A DNA stretch of 58,025 nt from an uncultured Bacteroidales bacterium (lineage in GTDB: Bacteria > Bacteroidota > Bacteroidia > Bacteroidales > UBA932): assembly GCA_900545245.1 (NCBI GenBank), contig UQYV01000020.1, forward strand, positions 1 to 58,025. The letters are read 5' to 3'. A model generated the notes under the pieces. It did no database searches, had not been told where the DNA came from, and worked only from the letters and a program-made list of their open reading frames with translations. This document shows, piece by piece, positions 1 through 8,450 of the stretch (positions are counted from its first letter, which is position 1; every line of letters begins with the position of its first letter). The position numbers and the translations under genes are program-made.

Positions 1-55
<55 letters not shown>

Positions 56-88
56 TTGTTTTGAATGAACTTTCCCGAAATGGGATTG

Positions 89-119
89 CAAAGGTAGGGA
101 TATTTTTTGAAAGCGCAAA
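89..119 (-). promoter_or_regulatory. Bacteroidales promoter for tRNA-Gly
   Basis: On the minus strand a TTTG (-33 type, 116-119) is followed after 19 bp by TACCTTTG (89-96), a perfect match to the Bacteroidota -7 consensus TAnnTTTG. The predicted start of transcription is around 80-83, giving a short leader before the mature tRNA end at 55. The spacing and both boxes agree with the known consensus; the assignment is by pattern only. Confidence 0.7.
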
Positions 120-176
120 TTTTTTGTGAAGAAATATTGTTTTTTTTATCCGCGCAGGTAGTGAAATTGAGGGTAA

Positions 177-210
177 TTTGATTGTTTTTTTTGAGAATTT
201 ATTATATTTG
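177..210 (+). promoter_or_regulatory. Promoter for the FISUMP lipoprotein gene
   Basis: TTTG at 177-180 and TATATTTG at 203-210 form a plausible -33/-7 pair with a 22-bp spacer. This would give a leader of about 130 nt before the start codon at 348. The whole stretch 56-347 is AT-rich, holds no gene, and otherwise shows only the divergent tRNA promoter. Confidence 0.5.
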
Positions 211-347
211 TTTCCGGTTTTGACGATTATTGACGTGTAGTATATGTTTAACTGTTCGTGATTGTCGCCGTTTTGTCGGAAATCGGATGGCATAGTACAA
301 CGATTTCGGATGAACAAGGATGGTTGCGGACGTAATTTTTTCAGACA

Positions 348-1475
348 ATGAAAAAGTCAATGTTTTTTGCCTTGGCGACGCTGGGATTGGTCGCTTTCGC
401 AAGTTGCAAAAAGGAAGAGGAGAAAACCCCGGAAGCGGCTCCCGAATTAACCAATGAAACTCAAATCACCGGGATACCTTTCACAGGAGGTGAGTTTACC
501 TATGAGTTTGACTCTAACAAGAAATGGACTGTCGCCGGCGATGCTGAAGTCACCATAGAGGGCCATACTTATGAGTTCGGGCTGACCCCTACCGCCGGAG
601 ACGCCGGACACGGAGTTGTCACCGTCACTGTACCTGCAAACAAGGGTGCCAAAGAAATCAGCTACAGTTTCACCTTGACTCTCCTTGGCGAGGATAAGGA
701 CACCAAGCCTCTCACAAAAACCGTGAGCCTCACCATCCCTGCACCGTCAGTGACCGACGCAGCCGGAAATACCTACGAAGTAGTCTATCTCAAGGACGGC
801 AACTACTGGATGGCTGAAAACCTCCGCTATGTTCCGGAAGGGGCGAAAGTTTCAGACGGAACAGAAGAAGGATGCGAAATCTGGTACCCATACTCAACTG
901 ACGGCAAGACGACGACAGCATTGAAAGACGAGGCTTCCGTCAAGAAACTCGGTCTCCTTTACACTGCTGCCGTGGCACTCGGCGTCAAGGCCATTGACGA
1001 GAATAATTATAACAAGCTTGAGGGCGTACAGGGAATCTGCCCGAAAGGATGGCACATCCCTACCAGATCCGAACTCGTGGGACTTTGCGCGGAAACAACC
1101 AAGGGAGATGGAGAAGATGCGAAACCGGCAATAAAGACAGACGCTGTCTTTTATGATGCGACGCTCCAGAAAGCCACCATTACGAAGGCAAATGAAGCCG
1201 GCTTCAACTTCACCTTCAGCGGATATGTCATCAATGGGAAATACAATGCCCTGGCTATTGACAACACGGTCTGTGATAAAGAAGCATATTTCGGAAATCC
1301 GAGAGTGAACTACTACCTCGCATCCACAGGATTCAAGGCCAAAAGTGCGTTCCAAACATTCTCAATGTTCAGCACGTTCACCAAAGAAAACATGTTCGGA
1401 AAACTCAGCGCTGGCTACAATAATCTCCCAAATGGTGTTGCTGTCCGCTGCGTAATGGACAAAACGGCAAAATAG
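348..1475 (+). CDS. FISUMP-domain lipoprotein
   Basis: This is a 375-residue exported lipoprotein. The signal peptide ends in a lipobox AFASC with Cys20, followed by KKEEEK, which is typical of surface-bound lipoproteins in this phylum. Residues of roughly 25-140 form an Ig-like beta region. From about residue 140 there is a FISUMP domain (Fibrobacter succinogenes major paralogous domain, TIGR02145 type), visible as AAGNTYEVVYLKDGNYWMAE, GICPKGWHIPTRSE and a C-terminal VAVRCVMD. FISUMP proteins are secreted or surface proteins of unknown biochemical role. The same C-terminal family recurs in two lipoproteins of the polysaccharide locus at 30.8-34.1 kb. The gene stands alone and is closed by a strong hairpin. 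Confidence 0.85.
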   Translation: MKKSMFFALATLGLVAFASCKKEEEKTPEAAPELTNETQITGIPFTGGEFTYEFDSNKKWTVAGDAEVTIEGHTYEFGLTPTAGDAGHGVVTVTVPANKGAKEISYSFTLTLLGEDKDTKPLTKTVSLTIPAPSVTDAAGNTYEVVYLKDGNYWMAENLRYVPEGAKVSDGTEEGCEIWYPYSTDGKTTTALKDEASVKKLGLLYTAAVALGVKAIDENNYNKLEGVQGICPKGWHIPTRSELVGLCAETTKGDGEDAKPAIKTDAVFYDATLQKATITKANEAGFNFTFSGYVINGKYNALAIDNTVCDKEAYFGNPRVNYYLASTGFKAKSAFQTFSMFSTFTKENMFGKLSAGYNNLPNGVAVRCVMDKTAK

Positions 1476-1507
1476 TAACAAGAACGACAAATTATAAGTC
1501 ATAAGCC

Positions 1508-1552
1508 AAAGCGAGAAATCCAAGTGCCTGAAGCACAAAGATTTCTCGCTTT
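1508..1552 (+). terminator. Hairpin terminator after the FISUMP gene
   Basis: A perfect 13-bp stem (AAAGCGAGAAATC at 1508-1520 pairing with 1540-1552) encloses a 19-nt loop and is followed by CAATTTTC. It lies 33 bp after the stop codon. The symmetric stem could also stop transcripts arriving from the convergent side. Confidence 0.75.
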
Positions 1553-1636
1553 CAATTTTCTCGAAGCAGCACTTCCCCTTCGAGGGGACAGGAGGGGTCA
1601 AAATAAGAATCGCAGACCGCCACCACACCCAAACCA

Positions 1637-1765
1637 GGCGCAGAAGGCGGGGATGCAGAAAAGGATGGGATGCAAGGCGGATGGCGAAGCCAAATACCGC
1701 AGCAACCTTTTGGTTGTGAGGATTTTGGCAAGACATCCAACGCAGCAGACCGCCTTTTCTGCGCC
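1637..1765. repeat. GATGCA element, copy 1 (long form)
   Basis: Structured intergenic repeat. The core CCGCAGCAACC-tttt-GGTTGTGAGG lies at 1697-1721. It is nested in GCCAAA/TTTGGC, then GGATG/CATCC, then an outer inverted repeat GGCGCAGAAGGCGG (1637-1650) / CCGCCTTTTCTGCGCC (1750-1765). GATGCAAGGC sits at 1669. The element ends 4 bp before the stop codon of manC, which is read towards it. Related copies lie at 47998-48093, 53021-53110 and, as a fragment, 6751-6775. Confidence 0.8.
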
Positions 1766-1769
1766 CCGC

Positions 1770-2867
1770 CTACCGATATTTCTCGTAGTCCGGCATCGCA
1801 AGAGACGACAACACCTCCTTCACCTCGCTGTCACTCTTCGGGCAGATGAGCAGGACATCGTCAGTGTCGATCACAATGTAGTCGTCAAGACCCTTGACGG
1901 CGAGAAGCTTGGACTTGTTAGAGCTTAGAGCGAGCACCCCGCTGCAATTTTGAAGAAGCCGCGGATTTTCATAGACCACATTTCCGTCAGCGTCCTTGCC
2001 GTCGGCATAGTCATAGACCGAAGCCCAGTTGCCGACGTCAATCCAATTGAAATCGCACGGCATAATCCAGGCGTTGTCGGTGCGCTCAAGCAGCCCGTAA
2101 TCGAACGAAGTCCAAGGACAATCCGTGTAAACCCTTTCGATGAACGACTTCTCCTGCACCGTCCCGAGAAACTTTTCCCAACCCTTGAAGAGCGCAGTCA
2201 CTTCCGGATTATAGGTTTCCATCTCATCCTTGAGGTTGGCTGCGTGCGCGACGAACATCCCGGAGTTCCACAAGAACTCACCGCTGTCGACAAAGACCTT
2301 GGCAAGCGCCCGGTCCGGTTTCTCGGTGAAAGTCTTGACCTTTACCGGAGAACCTATCGTGATGTTACCCTTTCCTCCCGCAACCTGAATGTAGCCGTAG
2401 TTGCTGTCAGGACGGCTCGGAACAATGCCGAGAGTAATCAGGACGTCCGCACCCTCCACGAATTCGAGAGCTCGCCCCACAAGTTTATTGAATACATCAG
2501 GGTCGGAGATGTAGTTGTCCGACGGGGAAAAGATAATGTTCGCGTTGCTGTTGCGACGGAGAATCGTGTAGGTCGCGTATGCTATACATGGCGCGGTGTT
2601 GCGGGTGTATGGCTCCAGAAGAAGGTTTTCCTCCGGGAGCTCCGGAATCTGCTCGCGGACCATGTCGGCAAACTTCGCCGACGTTACAACGATGATGTTC
2701 TGTGACGGGATGAAGCCCTGAAACCTTTCGTATGTGTGTCGAATGAGGCTTTTCCCGAGATAGGCGAGGTCCAGGAACTGTTTCGGGCGATTGCTGCGGC
2801 TGATTGGCCAAAGACGCTGACCAGAGCCGCCCGCCATAATGACACAATAGGAATTATTTTTGTTCAT
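1770..2867 (-). CDS. manC: Mannose-1-phosphate guanylyltransferase
   Basis: This 365-residue cytoplasmic nucleotidyltransferase makes GDP-mannose from mannose-1-phosphate and GTP, feeding capsule, LPS and glycoprotein fucose/mannose synthesis. The N-terminal signature VIMAGGSGQRLWPISR with downstream RPKQF is diagnostic for the family. FSPSDNY and TFTEKPD further in fit the sugar-nucleotide site. The length equals the single-domain form, without the C-terminal isomerase domain of the bifunctional enzyme. The gene follows yraN with a 94-bp gap, so it may be co-transcribed. Its stop codon lies 4 bp from a structured repeat element. Confidence 0.93.
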   Translation of the reverse strand: MNKNNSYCVIMAGGSGQRLWPISRSNRPKQFLDLAYLGKSLIRHTYERFQGFIPSQNIIVVTSAKFADMVREQIPELPEENLLLEPYTRNTAPCIAYATYTILRRNSNANIIFSPSDNYISDPDVFNKLVGRALEFVEGADVLITLGIVPSRPDSNYGYIQVAGGKGNITIGSPVKVKTFTEKPDRALAKVFVDSGEFLWNSGMFVAHAANLKDEMETYNPEVTALFKGWEKFLGTVQEKSFIERVYTDCPWTSFDYGLLERTDNAWIMPCDFNWIDVGNWASVYDYADGKDADGNVVYENPRLLQNCSGVLALSSNKSKLLAVKGLDDYIVIDTDDVLLICPKSDSEVKEVLSSLAMPDYEKYR

Positions 2868-2888
2868 ATCTCTGTTTTAGTGTTTTTG

Positions 2889-2965
2889 AATATCTTTTGA
2901 GTCTATATTATTTTCTCAAAAATCTGATTCAAAATATTTATGTTTATAATATCTTTTGGGTCTAT
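2889..2965. repeat. Pair of 18-bp direct repeats between yraN and manC
   Basis: AATATCTTTTGAGTCTAT at 2889-2906 recurs with one mismatch (G for A) at 2948-2965, a 59-bp period. The second copy overlaps the yraN stop codon. The interval is very AT-rich and precedes manC, so a regulatory role is possible, but no clean TAnnTTTG box was found here. Confidence 0.55.
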
Positions 2966-3336
2966 CTATACATAGGTATAAACGCCTGCGGGATATATTC
3001 CAAATCCGTGCCGTCATTGGAGAGAGTCACTCCGACAACATCAAAAAATGCCTCAAAATCCGAAAATCTGCGATATTCATCCCCACGGAGGAAGCGTTTC
3101 GCGGCCTCGACGACCTTACGCTGCTTCGCGGAGTTCACGGTTTCCTGCGGAAGGATTTCCGGGTTTATGCGCGTGCGGACCTCGACAAAATGAATACCGT
3201 CGTCGCCAACTGCCACGATATCAAGTTCATAGTGACCGCTGCGCCAGTTCCTTGCAAGTATCGTAAATCCCTTGCCTTCGAGGTAATCGGCCGCCATATC
3301 CTCACCGAACTTTCCTGTATGTTGTCTACTGTCCAT
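2962..3336 (-). CDS. yraN: YraN / UPF0102 family endonuclease-like protein
   Basis: A 124-residue small cytoplasmic protein of the UPF0102 family, a restriction-endonuclease-like fold of unsettled function. The hallmark order is visible: GKFGEDMAADYL near the N-terminus, NWRSGHYELDIVAV with the conserved E and D, then FVEVRTR. In most relatives the last motif reads EVKTR, so the catalytic-type Lys is replaced by Arg here. The gene lies 27 bp after mutS2 in the same direction and is probably part of the pheS-cdaA-mutS2 transcription unit. Confidence 0.88.
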   Translation of the reverse strand: MDSRQHTGKFGEDMAADYLEGKGFTILARNWRSGHYELDIVAVGDDGIHFVEVRTRINPEILPQETVNSAKQRKVVEAAKRFLRGDEYRRFSDFEAFFDVVGVTLSNDGTDLEYIPQAFIPMYR

Positions 3337-3363
3337 TGCAATTTCTGTCTATGCCGCCCCAAT

Positions 3364-5949
3364 CTAATCAAAGGTCACGATGGTGACTCCAGTGCCGCCG
3401 AACTGTATGTGTTCATCCTTAACCGAGGCGACTCCCGGGGTAGCGCGGAGAAGTTTCTGCACCTCCTCCCTAAGGGCCCCGGTGCCCTTTCCGGTGATGA
3501 TACGCACGGATGGGACCGAAAGCATCAGAGCGTCATCGACATAGTGCATGACTTTCTCAAGGGCCTCGCCCACACGTTCACCTCTTATGTCAAGTTCCGG
3601 AGAGAAGTTCAACTTACGCTCGGCTATCGAGCTGTCGAACTTCACCTTGGAAACATTGCGGTTTTCACTGCGGGTAGCGTCTTTGAACTCGTTGGAAGTT
3701 ATGCGTTCCACTTTGTCGAGCGGAAGCTTTGAAGAGATGTTGCCGATATTCACAAAGACCGCCTTCGCTGAAACACGGGTCACTTCTCCGACCAGCCCAT
3801 TATCCTTGACGCGAATCTTCTCACCGACTTTGAGCGGAGCATTCCTGAATGCCTCCTGACGGGCCTTTTCCTCAGCCTCCGCGATGAGACGCTTCTTCTC
3901 TGCCTCGTCCGCCCTCTGGACCGAGCGTGCCGCACGCCTTTCCCTCCGCTCGTCCAACTGGCGTATTTTCTTTTCTATGTAGTCGTCCTTTTCCTTCTGT
4001 TCCTGCTCCTTCTTGGCAGCGAGCAACGACATGAAGCTCTGAAGGTCCTTGCGGGCCTCCTGTGTGCTATCTTTCTGTGCCTGCTTCTCCTTGATGGTGC
4101 GTATGGTGTTCTCCACCTGGCGGTTGGCACCCTTCACGATCTCCTCGGCCTCCCTGTGTGCCTGGTCAAGCACCTCTTTCTTGAGCTGCCGGATGTTCTG
4201 AAGCTCCTTTTGGTAGCGGTCGGTGATGTTTTCCAGTGTGCGGTCCGTGTTCTTGATCCTCTCCAATTTTTCGTCGAGCACCTTTCGGTTGCGGGCGATG
4301 CGACGAAGGTTGCGCTCGATGTCGACATATTCCTCTCCGGCCCTAGTCTCCGCGTCCTTCACAATCTGTTCCGGCAGCCCCATCTTTCTGGCCAATTCAA
4401 AGGCAAACGAGTTGCCCGGAAGCCCGATTTCCAGCTTGAAAAGCGGCAAAATGTTCTTTGCATCGAACATCATCGCCCCGTTTATGACCCCGGTTTGTCC
4501 TGAAGCATAGAACTTGAGGTTTGTGTAGTGAGTCGTAATCACGCCGTAGACTCCACGGCGGTCAAGTTCAGCAAGTATGGCCTCGGCAATCGCTCCTCCG
4601 GCCGCAGGCTCCGTACCGCTTCCAAACTCATCAATGAGCACGAGCGTTCGAGAGTCGGCTTTCGCCAGCATCATCTTCATGTCGGAGAGGAAAGAGCTGT
4701 AGGTGCTGAGGTCGTTGTCTATGGATTGGTCGTCGCCGATGTTCACCATAATCCGGTCGAAGACCATCAGTTCCGATGTCTCGGAGGTCGGGATGAGCAT
4801 TCCCCATTGAAACATATACTGCAGAAGCCCGAAGGTCTTGAGGCACACGGACTTTCCGCCTGCATTGGGGCCGGAAATCAAGAGTATGTGCTTCTGAGGC
4901 GTAAGCGTTGCGCTAAGCGGGACAATCTGCCGTCCTTCCTTGCGCAGGTTTCTTTCCAACAATGGATGACGCGCCTTACGCAGGTTCAATTCGCCGTTTT
5001 CGGAGACTATCGGCATCCCGCAGATAAAGTCCAGAGCGACCTGTGCCTTCGCCATGAGAAAGTCTATTTCCCCAATGAAGACCGCAGCGTCGAGAAGTTC
5101 GGGGATATAGGGGCGCAGAAACTCCGTAAACTCGTAGAGTATGCGCACAATCTCCCTCTGTTCGGCAAACTTGAGTTCGCGGATTTCGTTGTCGAGTTCA
5201 ACGACTTCGGCAGGCTCGATGTAGGTCGTCTTCCCGGAGGCGGACTCGTCGTAGATAAAACCCGAAAGCTTCTTCTTGTTGGCAGCCTGGACCGGGATTA
5301 GCATCTTCCCATCGCGCATTGTTACGGAGGCGTCGCTGTCCACAAGTCCCTCCTCCTTTGCCCGACGGAGTATGACATTGATTCGCTTGGAGATGGCTCC
5401 CTCCTTGTCTCTCAACGATTTACGTATCGAATAGAGTTCGTCGGATGCCGTATCCTTAACTTCGGAATATTTGTCGAGTATGCCGTCGATGCGTCTCTGG
5501 ACTTCAGCAAAACTCATGATTCCGGAAGCCATGCGCTTGAGGTTAGGATAGACCCCATCCTTCACGTCCGCAAAGAATGCCATTAGCCTGCGGAGAGTTT
5601 CGAGCGTTGTCTTTAGTTTCCTCAGCGACAGGAGATCTATCGAGACGGAGGACTTTTCGAGCGGACGTAGGAATCCTATGGCATCGATATAGCCGTTTGT
5701 CGGAAAACTCTCCTCGAACATCATTATCAGCCTCATCTCGTCCGCAAGGCGCAGGCGGCGGGTGATTTCGGACGCCGATGTGGAGAATTTTTCGTCAGCA
5801 ACGCGGCCTGCGGCATATTCGGTCGAGCACCTCGCGGCGATGGCCTCCCTTATTCTGTCAAAACCAAGTTTTTGTTCGAGTTTTGCATACCCGACCTCGT
5901 TTTTCGTCAAGTCCTTTTCTTCCGTCATCTTTTCGCCTCCACTTGTCAT
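3364..5949 (-). CDS. mutS2: MutS2 family ATPase/endonuclease with Smr domain
   Basis: An 861-residue protein of the MutS2 family, which acts on branched DNA and recombination intermediates or on collided ribosomes rather than in mismatch repair. The Walker A motif GPNAGGKS is near residue 360, with STYSSFLSDM and LVLIDEFGSGTEP following. A long charged coiled coil spans about residues 520-690, and a C-terminal Smr nuclease domain begins near residue 785 (LDIRGERVGEAL, then GKGTGAL). The mismatch-recognition domains of MutS1 are absent, as expected. The start ATG overlaps the cdaA stop as ATGA, indicating translational coupling; MTEEKD seven codons later is an alternative start. Confidence 0.95.
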   Translation of the reverse strand: MTSGGEKMTEEKDLTKNEVGYAKLEQKLGFDRIREAIAARCSTEYAAGRVADEKFSTSASEITRRLRLADEMRLIMMFEESFPTNGYIDAIGFLRPLEKSSVSIDLLSLRKLKTTLETLRRLMAFFADVKDGVYPNLKRMASGIMSFAEVQRRIDGILDKYSEVKDTASDELYSIRKSLRDKEGAISKRINVILRRAKEEGLVDSDASVTMRDGKMLIPVQAANKKKLSGFIYDESASGKTTYIEPAEVVELDNEIRELKFAEQREIVRILYEFTEFLRPYIPELLDAAVFIGEIDFLMAKAQVALDFICGMPIVSENGELNLRKARHPLLERNLRKEGRQIVPLSATLTPQKHILLISGPNAGGKSVCLKTFGLLQYMFQWGMLIPTSETSELMVFDRIMVNIGDDQSIDNDLSTYSSFLSDMKMMLAKADSRTLVLIDEFGSGTEPAAGGAIAEAILAELDRRGVYGVITTHYTNLKFYASGQTGVINGAMMFDAKNILPLFKLEIGLPGNSFAFELARKMGLPEQIVKDAETRAGEEYVDIERNLRRIARNRKVLDEKLERIKNTDRTLENITDRYQKELQNIRQLKKEVLDQAHREAEEIVKGANRQVENTIRTIKEKQAQKDSTQEARKDLQSFMSLLAAKKEQEQKEKDDYIEKKIRQLDERRERRAARSVQRADEAEKKRLIAEAEEKARQEAFRNAPLKVGEKIRVKDNGLVGEVTRVSAKAVFVNIGNISSKLPLDKVERITSNEFKDATRSENRNVSKVKFDSSIAERKLNFSPELDIRGERVGEALEKVMHYVDDALMLSVPSVRIITGKGTGALREEVQKLLRATPGVASVKDEHIQFGGTGVTIVTFD

Positions 5950-6740
5950 TTCATCGCTTCGCCCAGCAGGAGCTTCAGCTCATTGAGGTTGTTTATTTCA
6001 GTGTAACTCCCGTCCTTAAAGAATGTTATGTGTCCGGTTTCCTCGGAGACCACCACCACGGAGGCATCGGTCAACTCGGATATGCCGGCTGCAGCCTTGT
6101 GCCTCATTCCAAACTGCGGAGGGAGGTCGCGCTCGCTCATTGGAAGCGTACAACGCGCCGCCTCGATGCGGTTGCCGCTGACAATCACAGCTCCGTCATG
6201 CAACGGGGAGTTCTTGAAAAACAGGTTCATCAGCAGACGGCGGTTCACAATCGCGTCTATCCTGTCGCCGGTTTCTATCACCGAATCCATCGACGACATT
6301 CCCGGAATCACGATCAACGCTCCGGTCCTGGACTCGGACATGGAGTTGCAAGCCTCGGCGATTTCCTTCACGGTGTCGCCCGACGCGGTGGAGTTGCCGC
6401 TGCCTCCGAACAGGCGTCTGAAAAAGCGGCTCCCTTTCTTGCCTATCATGTATTTCTGCCCCAAGTGCATGAGAAAGCGACGGATTTCAGGCTGGAAAAT
6501 GACGATGAGCGCAAGCGAGCCGACGTCGAGTATGACCGACAGAAGTTCCGTCATCATCTTCATCCCGAACGCCGAGACAATCACCTTGGCAAAGAAAATC
6601 GTGATGATGGCGATGAGTATGTTCATCGCCGAGGTCCCCCTTATTGACTTGAATGCATAGAAAATCACCAGAGCAATCAGGATGATGTCCAGAAGGTCTG
6701 TGAACGAAAAATTCAGAAAATCAAATGCACCCAAAATCAT
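5946..6740 (-). CDS. cdaA: Diadenylate cyclase CdaA (c-di-AMP synthase)
   Basis: A 264-residue membrane enzyme that joins two ATP into c-di-AMP, a second messenger for potassium and cell-wall homeostasis. The N-terminal third is hydrophobic with about three membrane helices. The DAC/DisA_N catalytic domain follows with the substrate motifs SPLHDGAVIV and GMRHKAAAGIS (the usual RHRAA with a Lys), then VVSEETG. It lies between pheS and mutS2 and overlaps the mutS2 start by the ATGA tetranucleotide. A separate CdaR or phosphodiesterase gene is not seen in the window. Confidence 0.93.
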   Translation of the reverse strand: MILGAFDFLNFSFTDLLDIILIALVIFYAFKSIRGTSAMNILIAIITIFFAKVIVSAFGMKMMTELLSVILDVGSLALIVIFQPEIRRFLMHLGQKYMIGKKGSRFFRRLFGGSGNSTASGDTVKEIAEACNSMSESRTGALIVIPGMSSMDSVIETGDRIDAIVNRRLLMNLFFKNSPLHDGAVIVSGNRIEAARCTLPMSERDLPPQFGMRHKAAAGISELTDASVVVVSEETGHITFFKDGSYTEINNLNELKLLLGEAMK

Positions 6741-6750
6741 AATATTTCAT

Positions 6751-6775
6751 CAAGACATCCAACGAAGCAGACCGC
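6751..6775. repeat. GATGCA element, right-end fragment
   Basis: This 25-bp stretch (AAGACATCCAACGAAGCAGA...) matches the right arm of element copy 1 (1730-1752) with one mismatch, including the variable CATCC. The left arm and central hairpin are missing. It sits between the pheS stop and the cdaA start and looks like a decayed or truncated copy. Confidence 0.6.
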
Positions 6776-6792
6776 TTTTTCTTTGACTTTTA

Positions 6793-7818
6793 CTACAATG
6801 AGGTCTCAAATTCTTTGAGGAACCGCAGATCGTTCTCAAAATAGTTGCGCAAGTCTTTAACCTGCCACTTGAGCATCGCTATGCGCTCCACGCCCATTCC
6901 AAATGCGAAACCGCTGTATTTCTTGCTGTCTATTCCCGATGCTTCGAGCACATTGGGATCGACCATTCCGCAACCGAGGATTTCGAGCCAGCCTGTTCCC
7001 TTGCAGATGTTGCAGCCCTTGCCGTGGCAGATGTTACAGCTCACGTCAACTTCGGCCGAAGGCTCTGTGAACGGGAAATAGGACGGACGCATACGGATTT
7101 TCGTCTCCGGTCCGAACATTTCGCGTGCAAAGAGGAGTATAGCCTGCTTCATATCCGCGAAGGTGACGCCTTCGTCGATGTAGAGACCCTCGACCTGATG
7201 GAATATGCAGTGTGCACGGGCTGAGATGGCCTCATTGCGGAATACACGTCCCGGGCAAATGATGCGAATCGGAAGAGGAAGCTTTTCCATTGCACGGACC
7301 TGAACCGAAGACGTGTGGGTGCGAAGGAGAACCGGATTATTGCCGGAGGTTACAAAGAATGTGTCCTGCATATCGCGGGCAGGGTGCTCCGGCGGGAAGT
7401 TCAGTGCCTCGAAAACGTGGTAGTCGTCTTCGATTTCCGGACCTTCTGCGACCTCGTAGCCGAATTTGCGGAAGATTTCCACAATTTCTTCGCGGGCGAT
7501 GGACACCGGATGGCGGGACCCGAGAGCTACAGGGTCTCCGGGAAGAGTACAGTCGAACGATGGTGCGGATGCGGACTGCTGTGACGCTGCCGCTTCCTTA
7601 AGTTCCTCAATCTTCGCTGTAGCCGCCTGCTTGAGCTGGTTGAGTTTCTGACCGAACTCGCGCTTCATTTCCGGAGCCACGCTGCGGAATTCGTCGAAGA
7701 GCTGGGTGATTTCGCCCTTCTTGCCCAAAAGACGGACTCTCGCCGCCTCCACTTCCTGTTCTTTCAGGTCTTTCAGACCATCAATCTCTGCCAGAATTGC
7801 ATCAATCTTCGCTTTCAT
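6793..7818 (-). CDS. pheS: Phenylalanyl-tRNA synthetase alpha subunit
   Basis: A 341-residue class II aminoacyl-tRNA synthetase subunit that charges tRNA-Phe together with PheT. The N-terminal coiled coil covers about residues 1-90. The catalytic core contains HPVSIAREEI, FEALNFPPEHPARD, the motif-2 region CPGRVFRNE and the motif-3 region FGMGVERIAML near the C-terminus. The cysteine-rich stretch CNICHGKGCNICKGTGW near residue 260 is found in many Bacteroidota PheS. Length and order are normal. It is the first gene of a minus-strand unit running into cdaA and mutS2. Confidence 0.97.
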   Translation of the reverse strand: MKAKIDAILAEIDGLKDLKEQEVEAARVRLLGKKGEITQLFDEFRSVAPEMKREFGQKLNQLKQAATAKIEELKEAAASQQSASAPSFDCTLPGDPVALGSRHPVSIAREEIVEIFRKFGYEVAEGPEIEDDYHVFEALNFPPEHPARDMQDTFFVTSGNNPVLLRTHTSSVQVRAMEKLPLPIRIICPGRVFRNEAISARAHCIFHQVEGLYIDEGVTFADMKQAILLFAREMFGPETKIRMRPSYFPFTEPSAEVDVSCNICHGKGCNICKGTGWLEILGCGMVDPNVLEASGIDSKKYSGFAFGMGVERIAMLKWQVKDLRNYFENDLRFLKEFETSL

Positions 7819-7903
7819 ATCATTGTCTTTTCTTGTTCACGATAACTTTGGCCGTAACATTCACAACTCCATAGTTTCAGTGGATTACGGTCCGTTTCAA
7901 CCT

Positions 7904-7911
7904 GCAAATAT
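7904..7911 (-). promoter_or_regulatory. -7 box upstream of pheS
   Basis: TATATTTG on the minus strand matches TAnnTTTG. It predicts transcription starting near 7897 with a leader of about 80 nt before pheS. I found no convincing -33 box. Confidence 0.5.
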
Positions 7912-7974
7912 AGTGAATAAATCCTTGTGTAGGAGTATTCCGCTGCAAGGATTTGATTTTTGTCTCGAAGCAGG

Positions 7975-8373
7975 TCAGTTCACGGAGCGTTTGGCGGCAC
8001 GCTTTGCGCGGGCCTTCTGCGCCTTTGCCGCACCCTGTTTGAGATAGGCGGCCCACTGCTCGTCAGTGAAGAACTTGCGGAAGGCATGGTCTATCTGCTC
8101 CATCCATTTGTCTTGAATGCCTTGATAAATGGACGAATTTGAGACTTTGTTGGCCTGGAGGCGCTGGAGGTCCTCGTTCATGGCCATGTAGTCGTGGACG
8201 AGAACGGAATCAACGTAGAAGAGCTGCCAGTCCTCCAACTTCACAGTGCGCTGGAGACGCTCGGTCTCTTTTTCTGCAAGTTCATAAAAATCAGGCTCTT
8301 CCTGCTGCTGGGCAAAAGATGCAAAAGAAAGGAGCGCTGCCGCCGCAAATGTAACTGTCCTCTTTAAATTCAT
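7975..8373 (-). CDS. Conserved secreted protein, function unknown
   Basis: A 132-residue exported protein with a clear Sec signal peptide (MNLKRTVTFAAAALLSFASFAQ) and a mature part that is almost wholly helical and charged: DFYELAEKETERLQRTVKLE, WQLFYVDSVLVHDYMAMNED. It ends in a basic AKAQKARAKRAAKRSVN tail. The size and helical, Gln/Glu-rich character recall small periplasmic helical proteins such as Spy/CpxP, but I see no diagnostic motif. It is transcribed alone between pheS and the DUF6850 operon. Confidence 0.75.
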   Translation of the reverse strand: MNLKRTVTFAAAALLSFASFAQQQEEPDFYELAEKETERLQRTVKLEDWQLFYVDSVLVHDYMAMNEDLQRLQANKVSNSSIYQGIQDKWMEQIDHAFRKFFTDEQWAAYLKQGAAKAQKARAKRAAKRSVN

Positions 8374-8450
8374 TATGTTTTATATTTTTATCGTTTACGC
8401 AATATGGCAAATGTCTGCAGACAAATGCTTCGTCTTCAAAAAGCGCTGTC

